From assembly GCF_033118175.1 (NCBI RefSeq), contig NC_083695.1, positions 33,373,607 through 33,437,606 of the forward strand: 64,000 nucleotides of DNA, read 5' to 3'. Source of the stretch: Dama dama. Taxonomy: Eukaryota; Chordata; Mammalia; Artiodactyla; Cervidae. Below, piece after piece: positions 1 through 10,969 of the stretch. The notes below the pieces were generated by a model. That model did no database searches and was not told where the DNA came from. It saw nothing but the letters and a program-made list of their open reading frames with translations. The translations under genes were made by a program, and so were the position numbers. Each line of letters starts with the position of its first letter. Positions within the stretch are counted from its first letter, which is position 1.

Positions 1-97
1 CCTGGAGAATCCCAGGGACAGGGGAGCCTGGTGGGCTGCTGTCTGTGGGGTTGTGCAGAGTCGGACACGACTGAAGTGACTTAGCAGCAGCAGCAGA
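1..97 (+). mobile_element. Bov-A/Bov-A2 SINE, 3' part, cut by window edge
   Basis: The stretch carries the usual Bov-A 3' half (GGAGCCTGGTGGGCTGC, then GTCGGACACGACTGAAGTGA) and ends in an AGC repeat tail at 82-97. Its 5' part lies outside the window. It is inserted in the T-rich part of a minus-strand L1 whose sequence resumes at about 98. It is non-coding and depends on BovB for movement. Confidence 0.88.
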
Positions 98-1549
98 GGA
101 ATAATAGAGGACTTTAAAAAAAAAGAAAAAAAAATTTTAATTAAAAAAAATAATAGTAATAGTAAAAATACATCTAGGAATTTCTCTGGAGTTGTTGCGG
201 GCAGTGTGGGTTCGGTTCAGTTTCAGATAGCTCCTTGTTCCAGCTTACAGTTCTCGATATCTATGGGCCCCTTCCAGTGTAGTCCGTGTTAACTACAGGG
301 ATTTTAATCTGTTGCACCTGTCACTTCTAAAGCGGTTCCCTTTATTTGACTTCTGTTTGCAGGTCTCTTCGATGTCTAATTTCTGCCCTGACACAACCGG
401 GCGGAGGGTGGTCTCTTGTTTAGGTTCGCTTGTCCACTCATGCTGTGGGGAGGGAGGGGCTCTGCAGACAAATATCACTGGCGTGTGTGGGGAGGACTCA
501 CAGTGTTTCGGCCACACTGGGTTTGCCCCTGCTCATGGATGTGTGCTTTCCCCGTCTACACTGCTCAGGCTCCAGGCTGCTCTATAGCGAGCGGGCCCTG
601 AGTTGCGTGCGGTTCCAGTTTTCGGGTACTCCACAAAGGCCTGCGTTTTGTGCCCTCCCCTGCCCGAGCAGCTCAGGCAGCCAGGAGCTTGACGAGCACA
701 CTCTCCCCTGGTGCAGTGCACCTTATCCCCTCCGCGGTTCCAGCCTCAGTTTCCGCGTGCCGGTCAGGTGCACCTTGTGTCTCTTCTGGGAAACTGATTT
801 CTGGCTGCGACCCTCCCGGTGGATGTCAACCATCCAGAATCTCAGGAAGTCTTTGGTTAGAGGCTGAAAGCCTGTTTGCAGTTTGGTAGGGGATGCCGTC
901 TCTGGGGCCGAGTTTGCCCCTTTCCCCTACCCCCGCCTCCTGCCTCCATAGGGAGATGGGCTGGTCCGCAGCCCGCTAGCTCTTCTCTGGTATTGCTCAG
1001 TCCTTTGTTCTGGGAAGGGGCGGGTAGTGCATCCCACAGTTTAAGTTGCCATCTCTCGTTAGCTCCCTCAGATTGCCCTCAGGGCTTTCAGGCCCCGTTT
1101 TTACCCTAAGCAATGCCGCCGCCCACTCCTCTCTGTTCAGCCCCCTGCTTGCTGGTTGCAGCGCGAGCATCTGGGAGTTGTTTTTAGGCATGTAATCCGT
1201 GGGTTTTATTTATTTTTCCTGCCAGTTAGGTTGCCCTTCAAGATTCGAAAACTTCCCCGAGACCCGTCGGTGAGAGGGTTTCCTGGTGTTTGGAAACTTC
1301 CTCTGTTAAGACGCCCTTCCTGGGACGGATCTCCGTCCCTGACTCTATTGTCTCTCTTTTTATCTTTTATATTTTGTCTTACCTCCTTTTGAAGACAATG
1401 GGCTGCTTTTCTGGGTGTCTGATGTCCTCTGCTAGTGATCAGAAGTTGTTTTGTGGAGTTTGCTCTGTGTTCAAATGATCTTTCAATGAATTTGTGGGGG
1501 AGAAAGTGGTCTCCCTCTCCTATGCCTCCGCCATCTTAGCTCCCTCCCC
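98..1549 (-). mobile_element. 5' end (5' UTR) of a young L1-BT element
   Basis: Read on the minus strand this starts at about 1549 with GGGGAGGGAGCTAAGATGGC and runs through a GC-rich, CpG-containing leader typical of cattle L1 5' UTRs, then an A/T-rich stretch at 98-190. A preserved 5' end is unusual, because most L1 copies are 5'-truncated. The element is probably longer: it is interrupted by the SINE at 1-97 and should continue past the left edge, where ORF1 and ORF2 would lie. The open frames at 312-1478 are chance frames in this leader. Whether the whole element is intact cannot be seen here. Confidence 0.8.
1528..1537 (-). promoter_or_regulatory. YY1-like motif at the L1 transcription start
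   Basis: AAGATGGCGG on the minus strand lies about 12 bases inside the L1 5' end. In human L1 a YY1 site in the equivalent place sets the transcription start. The motif is seen directly; its activity in this copy is inferred. Confidence 0.6.
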
Positions 1550-1851
1550 TTTTGCTTCTTAAGCATTAGCATTGGAGTTCAGTTTTTAAGCTGAAAAAAT
1601 TTTCTGAATGTTACATCTGTCCAGTGAGTTACGCAAATGATTACTGTTCTTGCTTCTCCTTTATTAGAGAGAATCTTTTATTCATACTAGAAAATTTTTC
1701 AAATGAGAATGTGATTTTTAGAAATTGTATTTGTTTTCAGTTTGTCTAGAATTTTTTTCGAGCAAGTTAAACTCTAACAGTATCATTTTTTAGATTAATA
1801 CTTTGTGAAAAATATATAGAGATATTTTCTTCAAGTTGAGCAGTTTACTCC
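1550..1851. other. AT-rich single-copy DNA, no gene
   Basis: Nothing recognisable beyond AT-rich sequence flanking the 5' end of the L1. Confidence 0.5.
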
Positions 1852-2052
1852 TGTACTGTGCTAAGTCACTTCAGTTGTGTCCAACTCTGTGTGTAGCCCG
1901 CCAGGCTCCTCTGTCCGTGGGATTCTCCAGGCAAGAATACTGGAGTGGGTTGCCTTGTGCTCCTCCAGAGGATGTTCCTGACCCAGAGATTGAACCTGCA
2001 TTTCTTATGTCTCTTGTATTGATGGGTGGTTTAAATAGCACCACCTGGAAAG
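1852..2052 (-). mobile_element. Bov-tA SINE
   Basis: The reverse complement shows the tRNA-like head, the CCCTGGGTT-type middle (diverged) and the Bov-A tail; on the plus strand GTGTCCAACTCTG and GGATTCTCCAGGCAAGAATA are visible. It is moderately diverged. It makes a short chance frame (1836-2087) that is not a gene. Confidence 0.85.
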
Positions 2053-2410
2053 CCAGTTTACTCCTATATGCCTATAATTTTTCTTGAGTCTCATTTTTAG
2101 CAGGTATCAAAAGTAAAACTCTATAGTAGGAGGGATGAATATATGGAATATTAAAGTTTTCTTCAGCTAAACAGAATCATCTTTTTACTTGCTTAGTAGA
2201 GCTAAGATAGTATTGATTAAAGAAGCTTTGGACTCTAAAGATTGAAACTCTAAAGATTTAAACTTAAAGTGTTTTAAACTTGTGGCTTTATAATTAAGTC
2301 TTGGAATTTTATGTGATTTTGGAAACCATACTGTGTGCTAATTGCCTTAGAAGGTAGGAAAATAAACATATGTGTAGCAGTTAATTGTTAAGACAATAGG
2401 TTCTTATATG

Positions 2411-2625
2411 TAGGTGTGTGTGCACTCAGTCATGTTCAACTGTTTGTGACTCCTGGAACTGTAGCCCACCAGGCTCCTCTTTCCATGGGATTTTCTCAGC
2501 AAGAATACTGGAATGTGTTGCCTTTTCCTCTTTTAGGTGATCTTCCTGACCTAGGGATCAAACCTATGTCTCGTGCGTCTCCTGCATTGGCAGGTGGATT
2601 TGTTATCATTGAGCGACCATGTCTA
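2411..2625 (-). mobile_element. Bov-tA SINE
   Basis: Minus-strand Bov-tA with recognisable blocks GTAGCCCACCAGGCTCCTCT, CAAGAATACTGGAATG and GCATTGGCAGGTGGATT on the plus strand. It is diverged, and its flanks show no clear target-site duplication. Confidence 0.85.
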
Positions 2626-2629
2626 TATG

Positions 2630-3016
2630 TATAACAATTAATTGTTTAGACAGTAGGTTCTTTTACAGAACCCCAAATGAATTAATAAACCATCTACTGA
2701 AGTGTTTCTGCTTCAGTTTATATATTTCAGGTCAATCAGCAATTGCTTGAGAAAATGTTTATTAAATCTCTTTAATAAACATGTTTAAGAGGGGAAATTT
2801 ATAAGCATTGTGATGATAGTATACATTTTTACATGCTAATTGTCACGTCTTTGATATTGTATATAAATTGGACATAAACAGTCTAGTATCTGTAGACATA
2901 TATCTTTTTTCTAGCATATTTTATTGTATATTCTTTCTAGCTTAATATGATGTAAGCCATATGTTCTGTTGTGTCTGTTCTTCTACAATAGATAAATAAA
3001 ATTGGATTTAATCTCT
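2630..3016. other. AT-rich DNA, no gene
   Basis: No repeat family or coding signal recognised. Confidence 0.45.
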
Positions 3017-3210
3017 TCATAGCAGCTTTATTGAGATATTTATGTCCTATAAAGTTCACCTGTTTAAAGTGTACAATTTGGTGATTGTTAGTATTGATAT
3101 ATTCAGAGTTCTGCAGCCATCACTATAATTTAAATTTAAAACTTTAACATCACCACAGAAAGAAACTTTGTACCCATTCGCTGTTACTCTCCATGGTTCC
3201 AGCATTCAAT
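3017..3210 (-). mobile_element. Old mammalian L1 (L1M) 3' UTR relic
   Basis: The plus strand carries TTTATTGAGATATTTATGTC, AAAGTGTACAATTTGGTG and CTTTGTACCCATTCGCTGTT, a diverged version of the antisense 3' UTR shared by ancient L1M families. Strand is inferred from the usual antisense reading of these blocks. Confidence 0.65.
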
Positions 3211-6200
3211 TTTATATCCATATTGTATAATTGTTTCTATGATTGAAGTATTATGGCTATAGATTACATAATTTTCCTAATTAGACAATGAATTTATTTC
3301 TTTATTCTTTGACACACATAGTAGAAGTAGTCATAATAAATCTTCTTTGTTTTCTTCCTTTTACCTATTTCTCCTTTGCAGATACTCTATAAAGAGTGGC
3401 TTTTAATCTTTTGTTCTCGTTTATTTGTTCTAACTATAATACTACATGTTTTGGAGCCAGTTCTTTAAAATAGCTCTTAATTTTTTTTTCTGATCTGGTT
3501 GGATGACGTGTAGTAGATGAAGTTTTAAAAATTGTATTTGGTAAAGTGGGATGAAAACATGAGAAAAGTTTTCTTCCTTTTCAGTACTTACTTAGACCTA
3601 TTAAATTCATAATTGCTATCATCCAATTTCAGATCAGTATAATTTCAGATCAGTATAGGTTCCTAAACTATGTAACAGGGCTCATTTGACTCTAACCTCT
3701 TGTGTCTATGTAGTGTTTTCTCTCTACCCCTTGGATGTATTCATATTAACTTTTTCACTGACTTTGTCCTAATATAATTAGGAGCATTAGCAAATCCTAA
3801 ATAGTTGAAGATGTTTTAAAAGATAGATTACTACTTTTCCAAATTTCATTCCTCATGTGCAGATTGCTGGCACAAGTTTTTGTTTAAATTTTGATAAACC
3901 CTTGAACACTTTTCTCTCTCCCATCTTCCCCTATAAAAACCTTTAGTCCAAACACAAATTTTGTCTAATCTCCCACCTCTTTTTAACCCTGCTGTCCTGA
4001 CGAGTCTTTTTATGTATTTATTTTTCAAATTATTATTTCTTACTTCATTCTATAAATAACATAAGACCAACTTGTATTATTATTGTTAACTTTAAGGGAC
4101 ATGACAGAATTAGTCACAATCAAAACAAAATATGAATATATAGTAACCCAACAAAAATATCATGGCTCAGTCTTTTCAGAAAGACATATATATACAAACT
4201 AGAAGAGTCCCATATATTCCATTATTCATCCTACAAAAATAAATATTTTTACAGATATGTAGTTTCTTCTAAGGTTAATATTTATTTAATTTGATAATGA
4301 TAATAAACTAAATTAAATCTTTAAAATATTATTTTGCTTAAAAATGTATTTCTCAGGCATTTGTTTCAGCCAGCATTTCTCAGGCAGAAGTATCTGCTTA
4401 GTATAGTAGATTTTAATTTTTTCTGAGTTTTGAACCATTCCAGAAAGATATATTTACTCATAAAATTTTTGTAGAGTTTTTGATAGTTCATGGATATAAG
4501 ACTTTTTCCTAATTAATGGAGCCCAGGTCAGTAACCCCTGTTATAGTAAATAGTGAATGAAGTGATATATAATTCCAGTTATAGTTCCATATTAGAAAAT
4601 GTCCATTCTGGATTTCTAAAGCTTCTCTAGTTGTGTCTATATGCTTGTTTTCTTATATCATTCAAGAATTAGATTTTGTAAAAAAGTGTTAAAATGTAGA
4701 AGCAGGCCCAGTGGTGAAATCATGTTGTTTAGTGCCAGGGATAGAAGAACAGAATTCTATAAAATTATTCAAATATCTTTAATTCATTCAGTCTGTCAAA
4801 GTGGCCATTGTGATGTTTTCAGGTAGACCATAGCATTTTTACTTCCTCATATGAGCCAAATTGGGACTATGCTTTGTGGGAAGTTTTTTTTAATACAGTA
4901 TGTAGACATTGGTGAGAATCGAAATGTCCACTAACTTACTAGTTTCACAGATGCTTCCATAATACTTAGTGTACCCTTGGGTTTATTAAATTATCATATC
5001 CTGACAGCAATTCTGAAACATGCCAGTCCTATAAAGCCATATTTCTAAGAACTAAAGCAAGGTTTCAGCGAACCATATCTGACATGCCATGTTAATTTCC
5101 ATAACTATCATTCTGGAGGCGGTAGTATTTCTAAGGCATGGAGAATCTTGATAAATCTACCAAGGAAAAAATGAGAAAATATCTACATTTTCACTGGGTA
5201 TCCAATTATGAGGTTTGGTTTCTTTCAGTTCTAATTGAATCACTTCAGAAATAATGATAAGCATCTTTTTTTCTCTTATCATGGATTATACAATAGTTAT
5301 TTGGATATATAATATATCAAAACACAGTATCTTTTTCTGTTTTTATCATACTTAGTGTTCATATTGTGAATGAAAACCTCATTCTCTCATCTCATAGTAT
5401 ATTTACATGTACATATGATTTTTTCCTTAAGTAGAAGGGAAACAACCGACAGATACATAGATTAATTTCCTTTTTAAAACTGCAGCAATCTGTTCTGTGA
5501 TTCTTTTGTGTGTTTGGGACTATTTTGTGGAGAAAGAATTTGTCAAGCAGCGTTTGAGGGACGTTGGCCTTTTGTGTACCCTTTCCTAAATAAACTTAAA
5601 CAGAAACCTGTCAACTCAAGAATAAAATATTTCTTTGTAAATTCTCACCTGCAAATTATTGATAGTAGGAGGAGCACCTTTTTAATCCTTATATCCCCCT
5701 TCTCCTCAACAGCTTTTTGATTGTAGATAAACTTCCCAGCTCAGTAATTAACTGAGCTCAGTCATTGCACCCCATATCATGTGATTTTTTTTTTTTTCAG
5801 TAGAATACATTATTAGAGCACTTACACAGCCAGTCTAGCTGCAGCAGCCCAGGCGGCAACAGCAGTGCCATTTTTCACAAAGAAAATGTTGAACAGGAGC
5901 CAAATGTTTGGTGGCAGTCTGTTGCTAGGAAATCAAGGTCCTGAGGCGATTAATGACAAAGCAAGCAATAACAAGAAGGCAGAATTACAGATTTAAAAGA
6001 GAAAAAAGTGGTTGGTGTTATAATTACCCAAAGAAATCCGCACTCATTAAATTGGCTGTTTTTATGATTGACTTTAATTGGAGGTTAGCTCAGATATTTA
6101 GCTCCTTTCCCACCCCTTTAAACACACACAGGCACATAATCTGTAGAACTGCAGACTTGTTTTTCTAAGCATTGAGAGGAGCTTGCCCTGTAATTTGATC

Positions 6201-8234
6201 CCCACTGACAGATGCATTTTCTATGCTGCCATTTTGAATTAACCTATTGTAGAACAATTTTCTTCAGCCCTGTTGAATAAAACATCTAGTCCGATTACCT
6301 CTGAAGGATTTGATAGAGTAAAAGAATGTACTTCTCATTGAAGTAGATTGTTTGCATAGACTCTACTGATTTTGAACTCTGGCAATAAGCACAATCATTT
6401 GTAATAAATTTTCAAAGAAATTTGTGGGGAGAAGGTAATGAGAGTCACCCTTTTATAGTTTAATGTGTGGGTACCTGCATCAAAACAATATTATTCTTTC
6501 AAGAAAGCGTTATTTTCCCAATAAGATGTTAATAGGCATTTAAAAAATTTTTATGAATCTTCATTTATACTGTTGATAATTTTAGGAATAGAATCTTGTA
6601 TTTATGTGCTTAAAATGACTACTCTTCTTCTCCAACAACAGTATTTTAATTATAGGACTCATTATGCTTCAAAGACCCTATTGTAAAATTTTTTAATATT
6701 TAAAATATTTAACTAAAATGATTTTAAGATCTGCCTGTTTGAATAAATGTTTGATGTATTTAAATATAGAAAAAGAATTCCTTTATATTTTCTAGAATTT
6801 GATAAAGTATATTACCAGAATGACATTAATCAGTCTTTCATGTTCAGATGAAGCATCACAGTTTATTTACCTTTTACAACCTTGAGAATAAAGTTACATG
6901 ATGCCACTACTCTCCAGATTTCTAATCAAACCCTGAAACAAAAGAGCCAAGCACATTCTTTCTGACAATACACACACTGCTAATCAGATGCCAATGCCAA
7001 GCTGTCTGCTTTATTAAATACTTAGCTTCCTAGAGGCAGGAAGACAGCTGCTATAAGTATGATAAAATTTGGTAGTTCAATCTTTTTTTTACTACCCTTA
7101 AGCTACTAAGTTACTGTTAATTTAGACCACCCCAATTGGTGCACTTTAGGGAGTTTTTTTTAAAGAGTTTGTAATTAAAATGATAAAGCATTATTATTAC
7201 ATTGAATACCTTCTGTAAGTTTTACATTTGGCAGATACCTACTGAGATAACTCCAGCATGTAATTTACAATGATGTAATGGTTGTAATTGCATTTTGAGG
7301 GGGTGTGGAGAGGAACTATAGGAGAAAAGTGCTTCCTTTAAGCAGAGTTTTGAGATCTGTTTCTATTTCATTTAAATCCACTCTTATCCCAAAATTGGCT
7401 ACCTATAATTGACTGTAGCAGCCATAAACATAAAGCATTAAGATTCTATCCAAATATTATTTAAAGTGTTAATGCATACATTACCACCAGGGGGAGAAAG
7501 CTAAAAAGTCTTTGATGATAATACTGCCAGCAACTGACTTGTGCAGCTTAGACCTATATAGTTAATCATATCTCCAGATGACAAGTACCTTTGGGGCCAT
7601 GATTTCATATACAATTTGTATATGAAATCAAATATATGCGAAATCTATACTGACTTAACTAAGTACCTAAATGTAAATTAAGAGGTTAGAAATAAACAAG
7701 TTGAAGATTTTTATTATTATTTTTCTCCTAACTGTCAATCTACTTGAGCTATCCTTCTGAAACTGAATTCTTCAGATCTATGATATTGGGTAGATATTAG
7801 CATATCTACTGAAATCAAATAGCCACATGATTGATATACCAAATTGAATAGTCTGTAAGATAGTTTTCTAGTTTATTGTCCCTACACTGTAGTTGTGGTG
7901 TTGGTTTGGTTTTTTTAATCTCTGTCTAGTAAACAGTTTACAGTTCAATACTAAATATTTGTGTGAGCAAAACTTATAGAGTCTTTCCCTGGAGAATACT
8001 TTACAAACATATAAAATAGGTGCTTGGGACTAGACTCCAGCTCCCCACCATGAACAACGTCAAAGTTGATCTCATGTCTTTTCTCCAGTCTAGAACTCTA
8101 ATGTGATAAAGTATAAGCACTCCCCCATAATGTTTAAGCATGGCCTTTCCCCACAGTTTTATGTTTTATTTTGTGAAAAATCAAGAGTTTTTATTCTTAC
8201 ACTCTGATTTATAATCATGGAGATATTAAAATTA
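3211..8234. other. 5-kb block with few recognisable repeats, no gene
   Basis: Apart from a perfect 16-bp tandem duplication (3625-3640, 3641-3656), a palindrome at 7601-7629 and T-runs, I recognise no transposon. There is no supported coding sequence; frames of 60-71 codons at 3846, 4641, 5508 and 5953 have no recognisable protein features. Stretches at 5815-6130 and 6880-7060 have balanced composition and simple homeodomain-like TAAT/ATTA-rich motifs, as in many conserved non-coding elements, but conservation cannot be tested here. Confidence 0.45.
7601..7629. repeat. Perfect 29-nt palindrome (14-bp arms, 1-nt centre)
   Basis: GATTTCATATACAA is followed by one T and then its exact reverse complement TTGTATATGAAATC. 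It lies in repeat-poor DNA and is not part of a recognised transposon. It could be a dimeric transcription-factor site or a chance or snap-back palindrome. Confidence 0.9.
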
Positions 8235-8443
8235 TAAATGTTGGGCAAAGAAAATCATTGGCTACAAAGAAGACATCCAGATCAATTTTTGTCGTGATTG
8301 AACTGTTCTTGTATGATACTATAGTGGTAGGTACATGATGCTATGCATTTATTAAAGAACTGTACATCATAGAACTGTACGTCACAAGGAGTTAAGGTGA
8401 AAATATTTCTTAATGTAGGGAATCCTGGAATTAGGACAGACTT
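8235..8443 (+). mobile_element. Old L1M 3' UTR relic, host of the BovB insertion
   Basis: Blocks such as GATACTATAGTGGTAGGTAC and ACAGACTTTGAGAAA resemble the sense 3' UTR of old L1M families. Matching sequence appears to resume right after the BovB at 9615 (TTACTGGAGGGGTGCAG resembles the next block), so the BovB landed inside this relic. Confidence 0.5.
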
Positions 8444-8450
8444 TGAGAAA

Positions 8451-9607
8451 AGAATGTTGAGCTTTAAGCCAACTTTTTCACTCTCCTCTTTCACTTTCAT
8501 CAAGAGGCTTTTTAGTTCTTCTTCCCTTTCTGCCATAAGGGTGGTGTCATCTGCATATCTGAGGTTATTGATATTTCTCGCTGCAGTCTTGATTCCAGCT
8601 TGTGCTTCTTCCAGCCCAGCGTTTCTCATGATGTACTCTGCATATAAGTTAAATAAGCAGGGTGACAATATACAGCCTTGACGTACTCCTTTTCCTATTT
8701 GGAACCAGTCTGTTGTTCCATGTCCAGTTCTAACTGTTGCTTCCTGACCTGCATATAGGTTTCTCAAGAGCAGGTCAGGTGGTCTGGTATTCCCATCTCT
8801 TTCAGAATTTTCCACAGTTTATTGTGATCCACACAGTCAAAGGCTTTGGCATAGTCAATAAAGCAGAATTAGATGTTTTTCTGGAACTCTTGCTTTTTCA
8901 GTGAACCAGCAATTGTTGGCAATATGATCTCTGGTTCCTCTGCGTTTTCTAAAACCAGCTTGAACATCTGGAATAGATGGGAAAACAGTGGAAGCAGTGT
9001 CAGACTTTATTTTTGGGGGGCTCCAAAATCACTGCAGATGGTGATTGCAGCCATGAAATTAAAAGACGCTTGCTCCTTGGAAGGAAAGTTATGACTAATC
9101 TAGATAGCATATTAAAAAGCAGAGACATTACTTTGCCAACAAAGGTCCATCTAGTCAAGGCTATGGTTTTTCCAGTGGTCGTGTGTGGATGTGAGCGTTG
9201 GACTATAAAGAAAGCTGAGCGCCGAAGAATTGATGCTTTTAAACTATGGTGTTGGGAAAGACTCTTTGAGAGTCCCTTGGACTGCAAGGAGATCTAACCA
9301 GTCCATCCTAAAGGAGATCAGTCCTGGAGGTTCTTTGGAAGGACTGATGTTGAAGCTGAAACTCCAATACTTTGGCCACCTCATGTGAAGAGTTGACTCA
9401 TTGGAAAAGACCCTGATACTGGGAGGGATTGGGGGCAGGAGGAGAAGGGGACGACAGAGGACGAGATGGCTGGATGGCATCACTGACTTGATGGACATGA
9501 GTTTGAGTAAACTCTGGGAGTTGGTGATGCATAGGGAGGCCTGGCATGCTGTGATTCATGGGGTCGCAAAGAGTCAGACATGACTGAGCGACTGAACTGA
9601 ACTGAAC
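8451..9607 (+). mobile_element. BovB LINE copy with 5' inversion
   Basis: Two pieces of one BovB meet at 8971/8972. From 8972 to 9607 the 3' end reads forward (starting AATAGATGGG, ending in GAACTGAACTGA repeats). From 8971 back to 8451 the reverse-transcriptase region reads on the minus strand. In BovB order the minus piece stops at the AACATTC of the ORF and the plus piece begins about 45 bases further on, so the inverted and forward parts are almost contiguous. TGAGAAA flanks the whole unit (8444-8450 and 9608-9614). This is the geometry of twin priming during one insertion. Confidence 0.85.
8467..8815 (-). pseudogene. BovB reverse transcriptase fragment (inverted part)
   Basis: An open frame starting at 8815 reads through the RT core: DWFQIGKGVRQGCILSP at residues 36-52, then LRYADDTTLM with the catalytic YADD at residues 87-90, and the EELKSLLMKVKEESEKVGLKLN helix. 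It ends where the BovB sequence stops at about 8451; the remaining C-terminal codons are flanking DNA. Endonuclease and C-terminal domains are missing, so it is a dead fragment although the catalytic aspartates are kept. Confidence 0.8.
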
Positions 9608-9614
9608 TGAGAAA

Positions 9615-10436
9615 TGAATCTGTGTTCCAAATATATAATATTACCTTACTGGAGGGGTGCAGAAAAAAGAAGCTGACCTAAGTAACTTGGGAAATGGTGT
9701 CTTGACTGGAAAATGTTAAGTTAAATACAAAGGAACACTATAGAAACACTGTATTTGGCAAATTTGTTTCTTATAGGGGTACGAGTTAATAATTCTGAGC
9801 CCACTTTGTATATATACTGGAGTTGGACAACTATTGAAATAGATGATGGATAGTGTGATTCAGGTTTCTCACTGTCGGAGAGAGATGTTAAAGATATACA
9901 CGATAACCCGGGGTGGGGGGGAAACTAGAAAAAACTCTTGGTACTGAGTTAGAGTTGGAGATATTAGTATGAATTCTTGTTCAGCTAATGTATAGAAATA
10001 ATTACAGATACATGTGTGTACATGGGTTAGTGTACATACGTATGTTTCCTAGATCTGTCAACTAAGAAGGCTTAGAAGCAGTGATACCCCAAGCAACAGA
10101 CACACTCAGCACCCAGACCTGTGTTGGAAAATACTATTCTCCACTAAAAGGATCCAGGGTTCCTTGGAGAAATGGCTGATTCTATGACTGAAACAGGGAA
10201 AATGAACTTCTAGTATCTTGTATTCTTCACCCCCATCTAATCATGAGAACATCACACTAATCTAACTGATGGAAACTCTTAAGAAATACCATTCAGTACT
10301 CCTCAGAACTTTTAAGATAAAAAAAATCAGGAAAGACTAAGAATTTGACACTGATAAGAGGAAACTAAAGAGATATGACAACTAAGCACAGAGTGGTTTC
10401 TTGGATTGGAACCAGAACAGAAAAGGATATTAGTAT
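9615..10436 (+). mobile_element. Old L1M-type 3' UTR relics
   Basis: Diverged, non-coding. 10040-10436 (GAGATATGACAACTAAG, TTGGATTGGAACCAGAACAG, AAAGGATATTAGTATAAAAA) resembles the 3' UTR of an old L1M family and continues after the young L1 at 12184. 9615-9780 may continue the relic interrupted by the BovB. A G-run is present at 9910-9920. The family call is from memory and uncertain. Confidence 0.45.
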
Positions 10437-10451
10437 AAAAACTGGTGAAGA
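10437..10451. repeat. Target-site duplication of inverted L1 copy 1, left
   Basis: AAAAACTGGTGAAGA is repeated exactly at 12169-12183, right after the terminal poly(A). It shows that this L1 unit inserted in a single event. Confidence 0.92.
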
Positions 10452-10890
10452 ATAGCCATTTTGACAATATTAATTCTTCCAATCCATGAACACGGTATGT
10501 TTCTCCATCTGTTTGTGTCCTCTTTGATTTCTTTCATCAGTGTTTTATAGTTTTCTATGTATAGGTCCTTTGTTTCTTTAGGTAGATATACTCCTAAATA
10601 TTTTATTCTTTTTGTTGCAATGGTGAATGGTATTGTTTCCTTAATTTCTCTTTCTGTTTTTTCATTGTTAGTATATAGGAATGCAAGGGATTTCTGTGTG
10701 TTAATTTTATATCCTACAACTTTACTATATTCATTGATTAGCTCTAGTAATTTTCTGGTAGAGTCTTTAGGGTTTTCTATGTAGAGGATCATGTCATCTG
10801 CAAACAGTGAGAGTTTCACTTCTTCTTTTCCTATCTGGATTCCTTTTATTTCTTTTTCTGCTCTGATTGCTGTGGCCAAAACTTCCAACA
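10452..10890 (-). pseudogene. L1 ORF2 reverse-transcriptase piece, inverted
   Basis: The minus-strand frame from 10936 contains VLEVLATAIR, KLSLFADDMILYIENP with the catalytic FADD at residues 45-48, and SWIGRINIVKMAIL near its end. It corresponds to the middle of L1 ORF2p (RT palm and beyond). Residues before about 16 come from the other side of the inversion junction read backwards, so the ATG is not a real start. It differs from the copy at 58146-58580 by only a few bases. Confidence 0.85.
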
Positions 10891-10969
10891 CTATCCTGGA
10901 GGAGAACATAGGCAAAACACTCTCCGACATAATCACAGCAAGATCCTCTATGACCCACCCCCCAGAATA

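Noticed and set aside
312..1478. Overlapping open frames of 60-145 codons near the left edge
   Set aside because: They lie in the GC-rich L1 5' UTR, mostly antisense to it, and encode no recognisable domain.
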